A DNA stretch of 64,000 nt, taken from the NCBI RefSeq assembly GCF_042666235.1, contig NZ_JBHTFQ010000008.1:1-64000 (forward strand). The letters run 5' to 3'. The translations under genes were made by a program, and so were the position numbers. The notes below the pieces were generated by a model. It did no database searches. It saw nothing but the letters and a program-made list of their open reading frames with translations, and was not told the origin of the DNA. The DNA comes from Halodurantibacterium daqingensis (GTDB lineage: Bacteria > Pseudomonadota > Alphaproteobacteria > Rhodobacterales > Rhodobacteraceae). Positions 26,192 through 34,179 of this stretch are shown here, piece by piece (position 1 is the first letter of the stretch; each line of letters begins with the position of its first letter).

Positions 26192-26505
26192 TGCCGAAAT
26201 ATGCCTTCCGCATGATGCTGAACCCCGGGGCTGCGGACGAATACCGCCGCCGCCATGACGAGATCTGGCCCGAACTGGCCGCGCTGCTGCGGGATGCAGG
26301 GGTCAGCGACTATTCCATCCATCTGGACCCGGAAACCAACGCGCTTTTTGGTATCCTGACCCGGCCCGAGGATCATGGCATGGGCAATCTGCCCAGCCAT
26401 CCCGTGATGCGGCGCTGGTGGGCGCATATGGCTGATCTGATGCAGACCCATCCCGACAACGCGCCTGTCTCCGTGCCCCTGGTGCCGATGTTCCACCTGC
26501 CATGA
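26191..26505 (+). CDS. rhaU: L-rhamnose mutarotase
   Basis: A 104-residue member of the RhaM/RhaU ferredoxin-like fold family. It interconverts alpha and beta anomers of L-rhamnose. YRRRHDEIWPEL supplies the active-site His, and SDYSIHLDPETNALFGIL and WWAHMADLMQTHPDN are characteristic. The ATG overlaps the rhaQ stop by one base; a GTG one codon earlier is also possible. In R. leguminosarum rhaU is needed for normal growth on rhamnose. Confidence 0.92.
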   Translation: MPKYAFRMMLNPGAADEYRRRHDEIWPELAALLRDAGVSDYSIHLDPETNALFGILTRPEDHGMGNLPSHPVMRRWWAHMADLMQTHPDNAPVSVPLVPMFHLP

Positions 26506-27851
26506 CGCATGTCGCGGTTCTGGATGTCGGCAAGACCAATGCGAAGCTCGCGCTGGTCGCTGCGGCAACGCTGGCCGAAATTGCGGTGATGACGCGCCCG
26601 AACCGCGCTCTCCCGGGCCCGCCCTGGCCGCATATGGATCTGGAGGGCCATTGGGCCTTTTTCCTCGACGGCCTGAGACGGATGCAGGCCGCGCATGGCG
26701 TCGATGCGATCTCGGTTACCACGCATGGCGCCTCGGCGGTGCTTCTGGATGCAGAGGGCGAGCTCGCGGCGCCGATGCTCGATTACGAGCATCCGATCCC
26801 GGCCGATCCCGCCTACGATGCGCTGCGCCCTGACTTTTCGCTGACCGGGTCGCCGCGCCTGCCGGACGGGCTGAACCTCGGGGCGCAGTTGCACTGGCTG
26901 CTGCACCAACCGGGGATCAATGCGCGGGTCGCTCATGTCCTGACCTATCCGCAGTACTGGGGCTTCCGCCTGACGGGGAACCTGGCCACCGACGTGACCT
27001 CACTTGGCTGCCACACCGACCTCTGGGCCCCATGGCAGGGGTGCTTTTCGTCGCTGGTCGCCGCGCTTGGGCTTGAGAGCCGTATCGCGCCGCCGCGCCA
27101 CGCCGGCGAGGTTCTGGGGGGCGTGACGCAGGCGATCGCCGCGGCAACCGGTATCCGGGCGGGCACGCCCGTCGCGGTGGGCATCCATGACAGCAATGCG
27201 TCGCTTTATCCGCATCTGCTGGGACGCACGGGATCTTTCGCCGTGGTCTCGACTGGAACCTGGGTCGTGGTGATGGTCGTGGCGGGGCGGGCAGCCGCGC
27301 TGGACCCGGGGCGCGATGTTCTGGTCAACGTCAATGCGCTCGGCCAGGCGGTGCCTTCGGCGCGCTTCATGGGTGGCCGGGAATATGAGGTGATCCGCGA
27401 TGGCAGCACGGCGGTGCCTGATCGCGGTGACAGGGCGGCGGTGCTGGCGCGGGGCATGATGCTGCTTCCTGCGGTGCAGCGCGGTTGCGGACCCTTCCCC
27501 GACCGGACGGCCCGCTGGACGGCCGAGCCCGAAACCGAAGGGCAGCGAATGGTGGCCCTGGCCTGGTATCTGGCGCTCATGACCCGGACCTGCCTTGATC
27601 TGGCTGGCGCCGCGGGTCCGGTCATTGTCGAGGGACCCTTCGCGCGTAATCCCGACTACATGGACATGCTGGCGGCCCTTTGCCCGGATGGCATTGCGGA
27701 GGCCGCCTCGACCACCGGAACCAGCGTCGGTGCCGCGCTCTTGTGCCTGCCGGCCGCCCGGCCGCCCCCCACCCGCCCATGGCCCGAGCCTGCGGACACT
27801 GCCCTGATGGAGGACTATGCGCGCCGTTGGCGTGCCGAATGCCGGAGGTAG
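26502..27851 (+). CDS. rhaK: Rhamnulokinase-type sugar kinase (FGGY family)
   Basis: A 449-residue FGGY carbohydrate kinase. Its N-terminal phosphate-binding loop is VAVLDVGKTNAKLAL. DSNASLY supplies the catalytic Asp region and STGTWVVVM the second ATP contact. It phosphorylates L-rhamnulose. It is the last gene of the rhaRSTPQUK operon and overlaps rhaU by four bases. In R. leguminosarum RhaK is also required for function of the ABC importer, so it has two roles. Confidence 0.9.
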   Translation: MTHVAVLDVGKTNAKLALVAAATLAEIAVMTRPNRALPGPPWPHMDLEGHWAFFLDGLRRMQAAHGVDAISVTTHGASAVLLDAEGELAAPMLDYEHPIPADPAYDALRPDFSLTGSPRLPDGLNLGAQLHWLLHQPGINARVAHVLTYPQYWGFRLTGNLATDVTSLGCHTDLWAPWQGCFSSLVAALGLESRIAPPRHAGEVLGGVTQAIAAATGIRAGTPVAVGIHDSNASLYPHLLGRTGSFAVVSTGTWVVVMVVAGRAAALDPGRDVLVNVNALGQAVPSARFMGGREYEVIRDGSTAVPDRGDRAAVLARGMMLLPAVQRGCGPFPDRTARWTAEPETEGQRMVALAWYLALMTRTCLDLAGAAGPVIVEGPFARNPDYMDMLAALCPDGIAEAASTTGTSVGAALLCLPAARPPPTRPWPEPADTALMEDYARRWRAECRR

Positions 27852-28200
27852 CGACCGCTGTCCGGACGGCGATACCAGCAGCCCCTGACGTGGAAGGGAA
27901 GGCAAGGCGGCGCCCGGAAACTGGTCAACCTTGCTGACGCCCCGCGGAAAAGCCGTCAGTAATCAACGCTTCAGCGCGAGGGATACAGCTGCTGGTAGGA
28001 TGCTGAAAAGTCGGGTCGCGACGCGGTCTGCAGAACAGGATTCATCGCCGGCAGGGAGATGCCGGGAGTGATCACGCGTGGAGCGGGCGAGACGAGCAGA
28101 TCGCGGTTCAGCCATGTCGATCCTGAGGATCGGGCCTGCGCGCGGCACCCGCTGCGGCAGATCCGACGAGTTGTGAACGACACCATCGTCAGTCTCGATG
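27852..28200. other. Region after rhaK, no gene recognised
   Basis: No convincing coding sequence. A weak 6-bp inverted pair (CTGACG with CGTCAG near 27935-27957) could be a poor terminator for the rha operon. The sequence then passes into transposase debris. Confidence 0.4.
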
Positions 28201-28330
28201 AGAGCTTTGTTTTTTTGATTGCGGCCGCCCCTCGACCGCCTCGGAGCGGCTGATCGGGGCCAGCCTGCTCCGGATGCTGTTCTCGATCCGGTCCGAGCGG
28301 CAGATGATGGAGCAGATGCAGTGGTGGCGA
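28200..28330 (+). pseudogene. IS5-type transposase remnant, N-terminal region
   Basis: ASERLIGASLLRMLFSIRSERQMMEQMQW corresponds to the conserved N-terminal LLRALLLQALYSIRSERQLMEQ block of a group of IS5-related transposases. Only ~30 codons survive, with disrupted flanks. The sequence then switches to a transporter fragment. Confidence 0.5.
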
Positions 28331-28334
28331 GCGT

Positions 28335-28505
28335 GGTGGCGCGGCGCATGTCCTCGGCGCTGGGATCCTTCCGCTTCTGGCCATTTCCTTCTTCGTGGTG
28401 GCGGGCGCGGCCACGGCCCGCGGCGGCATAGCGGAACGGCTCCATGGCTTTGCCGAGGCGCTGGTGGGTCCTCGGCGGGGCGGGCTGGCGCAGGCGCTGT
28501 TCTGA
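28335..28505 (+). pseudogene. TRAP DctM permease fragment
   Basis: One frame gives ILPLLAISFFVVAGAATARGG followed by IAERLHGFAEALVGPRRGGLAQ, which matches the segment around helices two and three of DctM subunits (PLFVLAGAIMARGGIAERLVDFANALVG). A stop follows at 28505. It differs clearly from the intact DctM at 11645, so it is the relic of another TRAP system. Confidence 0.45.
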
Positions 28506-28689
28506 ATTCCTTGTTCCTCGGCGCGTCACGCATCGATCGTCAAGGGCTGACGGACGAATACTTCGACAACCTTCGGCACAAGCGCCGGATCGCGATCACA
28601 GCCGCTCTATATGCCCGCCCTGCATCTGGTGGCAGAGCGTAACCTACCGGCGTTCTGCCCCCCAGGCCGGCCGGCAACGTGACGGCCCT

Positions 28690-28980
28690 CACCCTCGGCA
28701 AGCCGCCGATTGCCCTGCCTGCAAGAAGCGCCCGCAGGCTGTGGTAATCTTCGGCAATGTCGATCGGGGCAATCTCCAGCGGGGCATGGCCCAAGCGGTT
28801 CCAGGCCGCGACCCGCTCGTCCAGCGACCGGATCGGCGACAGGCTTTGCGCCCCCAGTTCCTGATCGATGCGGCGCCGCGAAAGGTTGTCGACGATCGTG
28901 ATCTCATGGCCCGCGCGGGCAAGCCGAAGGGCCGTCGGCCATCCACAAAACCCGTCCCCACCCAAGACAAGCACTCTCAT
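28690..28980 (-). pseudogene. SqdB-like NAD-dependent epimerase, N-terminal fragment
   Basis: From ATG at 28980 (GGAG upstream): MRVLVLGGDGFCGWPTALRL followed by ITIVDNLSRRRIDQELGAQSL and the SPIRSLDERVAAW segment. The GGDGFCGW nucleotide-binding loop and the RRxIDxELG stretch are typical of UDP-sulfoquinovose synthase-like epimerases. Only ~95 of ~400 residues remain before similarity is lost, so the gene is truncated. Confidence 0.55.
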
Positions 28981-29404
28981 CGTAATCTCCGCAGACGCAA
29001 TCAATACCGTTCTCTTGATCCGCTCCAGTAACACATCTTTGGCCGATACCCTGTTCCAGGAACGCGCGCGGGGCGGGAAACCGCAGATTGAACACGCGCC
29101 GATCTGCCATGAAGGCCGCAGCGCCCCTGTCGTGGGGGTCTCATTACGCGGTCGGGCGGATCCGGCGGCCGCCTCGAACTGCCGGCAAGCAGCGGGCGCG
29201 CGTTCGGGGCGGGCTGCCTTCCGAAATGGAAGCGCGACCCGAGCCTGAACGCTCGGCAGCACCCTGTCGGCGCCCAGACGGCCGGGAGGTCCGAGGCCGG
29301 AGGTCCAAGCCAGACAGGTTCCTGCCCTCAGGCAAACCTTTGGTTGCTGTGCAGTCCGCACCACCAGGGTTAGACTCGGGGCCAGGATCGGCGTGGAGAG
29401 ACAG
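28981..29404. other. Intergenic region upstream of the PrpF-like gene
   Basis: No gene recognised. It separates the truncated epimerase (minus) from the PrpF-like gene (plus) and should contain the promoter of the latter, but I see no convincing -35/-10 pair. GGAGAGA directly before 29405 is a ribosome binding site. Confidence 0.4.
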
Positions 29405-30607
29405 ATGAGCGCGGCAGAGAACTTGATGACGGGTGGGCGCACGTGCGCGGGGTTCAACATGCAGTCGGTTTCGGCCCGGATCATCCGGGGCGGGTCGTCG
29501 AAGGGCATCTATCTCTGGCGTGAGGATCTGCCCCCAGAGGGCGAGGCCCGCGACCGGGTGGTGCTGCGCGTCTTCGGGTCGCCCGACCGGCGCCAGATCG
29601 ACGGGCTGGGCGGCGCCGACAAGCTGACCAGCAAGGTTGCGGTCATGGGGCCGCCCACCCGCGAAGACTGCGACATCGACTATCACTTTGGCCAGGTGAA
29701 TACCGAACTGCCCCGGGTAGACTGGCGGGCGAACTGCGGCAATCTGTCGGCAGGGGCGGCGCTTTACGGGGCGCTGATCGGCGCCGGGCGGATCGAGGGC
29801 GACCGGATGCGCGTTGCCATCCATCAGGTCAACACCGGGCGCCGGCTGGTGGCCTTTGTGCCGATGCAGGATGGCCACCCGGCGGTCGAGGGCGATTTCA
29901 GCATCGGCGGAGTGCCGGGAACCGGCGCGCGGCTGGACGTGGACTTCGGCGATTTCGCGGGCTCGGCGCTTGGGGGCGCGGTGCTGCCCACCGGCAACGC
30001 GCGCGACCGGATCACCGTGCCGGGCATCGGCCCGCTTGAGGTGAGCGTGGTCGACATGGCGAACCTGCTGATTTTCGTGCGCGCGGCCGATATCGGCATG
30101 GAGACCGCGGCCTCGATCTTTGACATGCAGGCCGATACCGGGCTGGTGGGGCGGCTTGAGGCGGTGCGCAAGGCGGTTTCGGCACATATCGGCTTCATCA
30201 CCGGCCCGGGCGCAGAGGAGGAACTGCGTGTAAGCACCAATCCCCTGATCTTTGCCGTGGCGCCGCCCTGCGATTATCAGGCGACGAACAATCTGGCCGT
30301 CAGCGCGCCGGAACACGATCTTTTTGCCCGATCGCTTGCACGATACGAGTTTTCCAAAGCCTATCCCGGGTCGGGCGCGGCCGGAACGGCGGTGGCGGCC
30401 GGCATCCCCGGCACGCTGGTGCACGAGGCGGCAGGCGACATCGGGCAGGCGGGTGGGCGCTATGATCTGCGCGTGGGCCATCCCGGCGGGGTGCTGCGGG
30501 TGGCGGCCGAAGTCTCGGCCGGGGCGGGAGGCATCCGGGTTGCCAAGGCGCTGATCGGGCGGACGGCGCGGCTGCTGATGGACGGAACCGCCTACTATTG
30601 CCCCTGA
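29405..30607 (+). CDS. PrpF-family isomerase (methylaconitate/4-oxalomesaconate tautomerase type)
   Basis: A 400-residue member of the PrpF family (diaminopimelate-epimerase-like fold), which shifts double bonds in unsaturated di- and tricarboxylic acids. The N-terminal ARIIRGGSSKGIYLWREDLP matches the conserved MRGGTSKG loop. NCGNLSAGAALYGALIGAG and the late HPGGVLRVAAEV segment are also diagnostic. I place the start at 29405 behind GGAGAGA; the internal Met at 29459, just before the conserved core, is an alternative. The related enzymes work in 2-methylcitrate, gallate or itaconate-like pathways. The downstream genes suggest breakdown of a branched or unsaturated acid. Confidence 0.82.
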   Translation: MSAAENLMTGGRTCAGFNMQSVSARIIRGGSSKGIYLWREDLPPEGEARDRVVLRVFGSPDRRQIDGLGGADKLTSKVAVMGPPTREDCDIDYHFGQVNTELPRVDWRANCGNLSAGAALYGALIGAGRIEGDRMRVAIHQVNTGRRLVAFVPMQDGHPAVEGDFSIGGVPGTGARLDVDFGDFAGSALGGAVLPTGNARDRITVPGIGPLEVSVVDMANLLIFVRAADIGMETAASIFDMQADTGLVGRLEAVRKAVSAHIGFITGPGAEEELRVSTNPLIFAVAPPCDYQATNNLAVSAPEHDLFARSLARYEFSKAYPGSGAAGTAVAAGIPGTLVHEAAGDIGQAGGRYDLRVGHPGGVLRVAAEVSAGAGGIRVAKALIGRTARLLMDGTAYYCP

Positions 30608-30940
30608 GGGGACGGCCCGGTCCGCGTGGCGGGGCAGGGTGTTTGCCCTTCCGCCCCGAAGGTGAGCGGCGGCGGCAGATGGACGAAACGGCCTGTTGCC
30701 GTCCGGGGGGGCGGTCGTGGTAACGGGTGGCGGGGATCAGGCTTTTCGACGGTCTGGGTGTCGTCGCAGCCGACCCCCGGAACCGCGTCGGATGATCGGC
30801 GCGTTATGCAAACTTTTCTGTCGGCATATGCGGGTTTATCGCGTCTAACCTGACGACCGGTTATGCTTACCTGATCTCTGGGATCATTGTTCCACGCGCG
30901 CACTGTGGCAGAACGGGTGCATCAGTCGGGAGATCAGCAT

Positions 30941-32086
30941 ATGCACCAGTTTCTGAGCGAGGATCAGACTGCGCTTGCGCAGTCGGTCGGAAGTTTTGCC
31001 CGCAAGGAGCTTGCCCCCGGTGCGCTCGAGCGGGCCCATTCCTCGGAATACCCGTGGGATGTTGCGCAGAAGCTGGCCGGGATGGGGCTTCTGGGCATCA
31101 CGATGAAGGAAGAGGATGGCGGCGCGGGCGGATCGCTGATGGATGCGGTGATCGCCATTCAGGAAATCGCCCTGTCCTGCCCCAAAAGCGCCGATGTCGT
31201 GCAGGCGGGCAATTTCGGCCCGATCCGCACCTTCGTGGAATATGCGACGCCGGAACAGAAGGAACGGTTCCTGGGCGATCTGATCGGCGGTCGGGCGCTG
31301 ATCTCGCTGGGGATGAGCGAGCCGAACGCGGGTTCGGCGGTGACCGAACTTACGACCTTCGCGCGCGAGGATGGCGACCATTATGTCATCAATGGCTCCA
31401 AGGTGTTTTCGACCCATTCGCCCGAGGCCAACCTGTTCCTGATCTATCTGCGCTTCGGCCCGGGGCTGGGCGGGATCGGATCGGTGCTTGTGGAACGCGG
31501 CACGCCTGGCTTTACCATCGGCCAGCGGTCGCATTTCATGAGCGGCGAGGAATGGTGCCCGCTTTACTTCGAGGATTGCCGCATCCCCAAGGCGAATGTG
31601 CTGCTGGGGCCGGGCGGGTTCAAGAAGCAGATTTCGGGGTTCAATGTCGAACGGCTGGGCAATTCGTCCCGCGCGCTGGCCCTGGGGCGGTATGCCTTCG
31701 AAACCGCGCGCCAGCATGCGCTGGACCGCAAGCAGTTCGGCCGGCCGCTGTGCGAATTCCAGGGGCTGCAGTGGAAGTTCGCGGATATGGCGCTGAAGCT
31801 GGAATCGGCGCAGATGCTGCTGTATCGCGCGGCAAGCGTGGCGCAGGGCGAACTGCCCACGGCCTATGACACGGCGCTGGCCAAGCTGGCCTGCAACCAG
31901 GCGGGCTGGGATGTCGCCAACGAGGCATTGCAGGTGATGGGCGGCTATGGCTATTCCACCGAGAGCCTTGTCGAATACTGCGTCAAGCGCACCCGGGGCT
32001 GGATGATCGCTGGTGGATCGATCGAGATGTTGAAGAACCGGATCGCCGAACATGTCTTTGACCGCCGCTTCGATCAACGCGCATGA
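30941..32086 (+). CDS. Acyl-CoA dehydrogenase
   Basis: A 381-residue flavoprotein that introduces a double bond next to a CoA thioester. I start it at the ATG at 30941 with GGGAG upstream. The family signatures are ALISLGMSEPNAGSAVTEL, VINGSKVFSTHS, RQHALDRKQFGRPLCEFQGLQWKFADMA and QVMGGYGYSTES. The catalytic base is probably the Glu in the YSTES loop. It is the first gene of a three-gene unit; its stop overlaps the acyl-CoA synthetase start by four bases. Confidence 0.9.
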   Translation: MHQFLSEDQTALAQSVGSFARKELAPGALERAHSSEYPWDVAQKLAGMGLLGITMKEEDGGAGGSLMDAVIAIQEIALSCPKSADVVQAGNFGPIRTFVEYATPEQKERFLGDLIGGRALISLGMSEPNAGSAVTELTTFAREDGDHYVINGSKVFSTHSPEANLFLIYLRFGPGLGGIGSVLVERGTPGFTIGQRSHFMSGEEWCPLYFEDCRIPKANVLLGPGGFKKQISGFNVERLGNSSRALALGRYAFETARQHALDRKQFGRPLCEFQGLQWKFADMALKLESAQMLLYRAASVAQGELPTAYDTALAKLACNQAGWDVANEALQVMGGYGYSTESLVEYCVKRTRGWMIAGGSIEMLKNRIAEHVFDRRFDQRA

Positions 32087-34179
32087 AGGATATCCAGATG
32101 AATACCGACTGGGCCGCGGCCCTTCTGCATCCGCGGCGCGTGGCCCTTGTGGGCGTGTCGGACGATCCGAACCGCACCTCGGGGCGGCCGCTGCAGTTCC
32201 TGCGCCGTGCGGGGTTCGAGGGCGAGATCCAGGTTGTCAACCCGCGCCGCGAGACGGTGCAGGGTGAACGGGCCTGGCCCTCGCTTTCGGCGCTGCCCGA
32301 GCGGCCCGACCATGCCTTCATCCTGACCGATACCGACAAGGCGCTGGACGCGCTTGAGGAATGTCAGGCGCTGGGGATCCCGGTGGCGACCATGCTGTCG
32401 GCGGGCTTTGGCGAATCCGGCGAGCAGGGCGCGGCCAATCAGGCGCGGCTGGCGGATATTCTTGCGCGCGGCGGCATCCGGCTGGTTGGCCCGTCCAGCA
32501 TCGGGGTGGTCAACCTGCACGCCGGGCTGACGCTGACCGCCAACGCGGCCTTTGCCGAACCCGACCTGCCGCGCGGCGGGATCTTCGTGGGTTCCCATTC
32601 CGGCAGCCTCATTGGGGCCCTGGTGTCGCGCGGCAAGCGCAAGGGGATCGGCTTTGCCGGGCTCGTTTCGGTCGGGGCCGAGACCGACCTCTCGATCGGG
32701 GAGATCTGTGCCACGACGCTGGATGACCCGAAGGTCACCAGCTACATGCTGTTCATCGAGACGCTGCGCCATGCCGAGGATCTGCGCGGCTTTGCGCTGG
32801 CTGCCGCCGAACGGGGCAAGCCGGTTGCGGCCTTCAAGCTGGGCCGGTCGGAAGAGGCGGCGGAACTGGCCGTGTCGCATACCGGATCGCTGGCCGGCGT
32901 GGACGAGGTTGCCGACATCTTCCTGAAGGAATGTGGCATCGCGCGGGTGGAATCCTTCGAGGGCTTGCTCGAGGTGATGCCGCTGCTGGAGCGGGTGCCT
33001 GCCACGGCCCTGCCCCGGCGGGGCCGGGTGGGGGTTGTGACCACCACCGGCGGCGGTGCGGCCATGGCGGTGGACCAGATGGCGCTGCGCGGCGTCGAGG
33101 TGGTGCCGGCAAGCGCCGAAACCCGCGCCCGGCTTCGGGCCGTGGGGATCGATGCCGGCGAGGGCCGTATCCTGGACCTGACGCTGGCTGGCGCGCAATA
33201 CGACGTGATGAAGGCGGCGCTGGATGTGCTGCGTCAGGCGCCCGAGTTTGACCTTGTGCTGGCCTCGGTCGGGTCGTCGGCGCGGTTCAATCCGGAACTG
33301 GCCGTGCAGCCGGCGCTGGACGCCGCGCAGGAACCCGGCACGCCGCTGGCGGTCTTTCTGGTTCCAGACGCGCCCGAGGCGGCGCAGCGGCTGGCCCGGG
33401 CCGGGGTGCCGGCCTTCCAGAACCCCGAAACCTGCGGCGATGCGGTTGCCGCCGCGCTGAGCCGCCGCACGCCGCGCCGCCAGGCCCCGCTGGATCCGGG
33501 CGGCGCAGACCGTCCCGCGCCCACCGTGCTGGACGAAGCGCAATCCTATGCGCTGCTTGCGCAGGCGGGTGTGCCGGTGGCGCCGCATGTGGTGCTTGGC
33601 GTCGATGATCCGCTGCCGGATCTGCCCTTCGGTTGGCCGGTCGTGGTCAAGGTTCTGGACGCGGCGATTCCGCACAAGACCGATGCCGGAGGCGTGGTGC
33701 TGGGCGTGGCCGACAAGGATGCATTGCGCGCAGCCATCGCGACCATCCGGGATCGGGTTGCGGCGCGGACGGGCGGACACCGGGTGGAACGGGTGCTTGT
33801 CCAGCAGATGACGCGGGGCGTGGGCGAGGTGCTGCTGGGCTTTCGCCGCGATCCGCAGGTGGGACCGATCGTGGTTCTCGCCGCGGGTGGTATCTATACC
33901 GAGCTTTATCGCGACAGCACCATGCGCCTGGCCCCCGTGGACCGCGCCGGCGCCTTCGAAATGATCGCCGAGCTGAAATATGCGCGAGTGCTGGACGGAT
34001 TTCGCGGCGCGCCGAAGGGCGATCTTGCCGCGCTGGCCGATGCGATCGTGGGCCTGTCGCAACTGGCGCTTCTGCACGAGGGGCGGGTGGCCGAGGCCGA
34101 AATCAACCCGCTGTTCGTGTTGCCTGAAGGTGCGGGCGTCTGCGCAATCGACGGGTTGGCACAGGTGTTTGACACATGA
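32083..34179 (+). CDS. ADP-forming acyl-CoA synthetase (acetate-CoA ligase ADP-forming family, fused subunits)
   Basis: A 698-residue protein with the full domain order: CoA-binding (about 1-135, HPRRVALVGVSDDPNRTSGRP), two succinyl-CoA-ligase-like domains with the phospho-His loop ELAVSHTGSLAG (about 260-275), and a C-terminal ATP-grasp domain (about 485-698, VVVKVLDAAIPHKTDAGGVVLG). Such enzymes make acyl-CoA from a free acid with ATP to ADP plus phosphate. Within this operon it should activate the acid that the dehydrogenase and hydratase then process. A paralogue lies at 60462. Confidence 0.9.
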   Translation: MKDIQMNTDWAAALLHPRRVALVGVSDDPNRTSGRPLQFLRRAGFEGEIQVVNPRRETVQGERAWPSLSALPERPDHAFILTDTDKALDALEECQALGIPVATMLSAGFGESGEQGAANQARLADILARGGIRLVGPSSIGVVNLHAGLTLTANAAFAEPDLPRGGIFVGSHSGSLIGALVSRGKRKGIGFAGLVSVGAETDLSIGEICATTLDDPKVTSYMLFIETLRHAEDLRGFALAAAERGKPVAAFKLGRSEEAAELAVSHTGSLAGVDEVADIFLKECGIARVESFEGLLEVMPLLERVPATALPRRGRVGVVTTTGGGAAMAVDQMALRGVEVVPASAETRARLRAVGIDAGEGRILDLTLAGAQYDVMKAALDVLRQAPEFDLVLASVGSSARFNPELAVQPALDAAQEPGTPLAVFLVPDAPEAAQRLARAGVPAFQNPETCGDAVAAALSRRTPRRQAPLDPGGADRPAPTVLDEAQSYALLAQAGVPVAPHVVLGVDDPLPDLPFGWPVVVKVLDAAIPHKTDAGGVVLGVADKDALRAAIATIRDRVAARTGGHRVERVLVQQMTRGVGEVLLGFRRDPQVGPIVVLAAGGIYTELYRDSTMRLAPVDRAGAFEMIAELKYARVLDGFRGAPKGDLAALADAIVGLSQLALLHEGRVAEAEINPLFVLPEGAGVCAIDGLAQVFDT

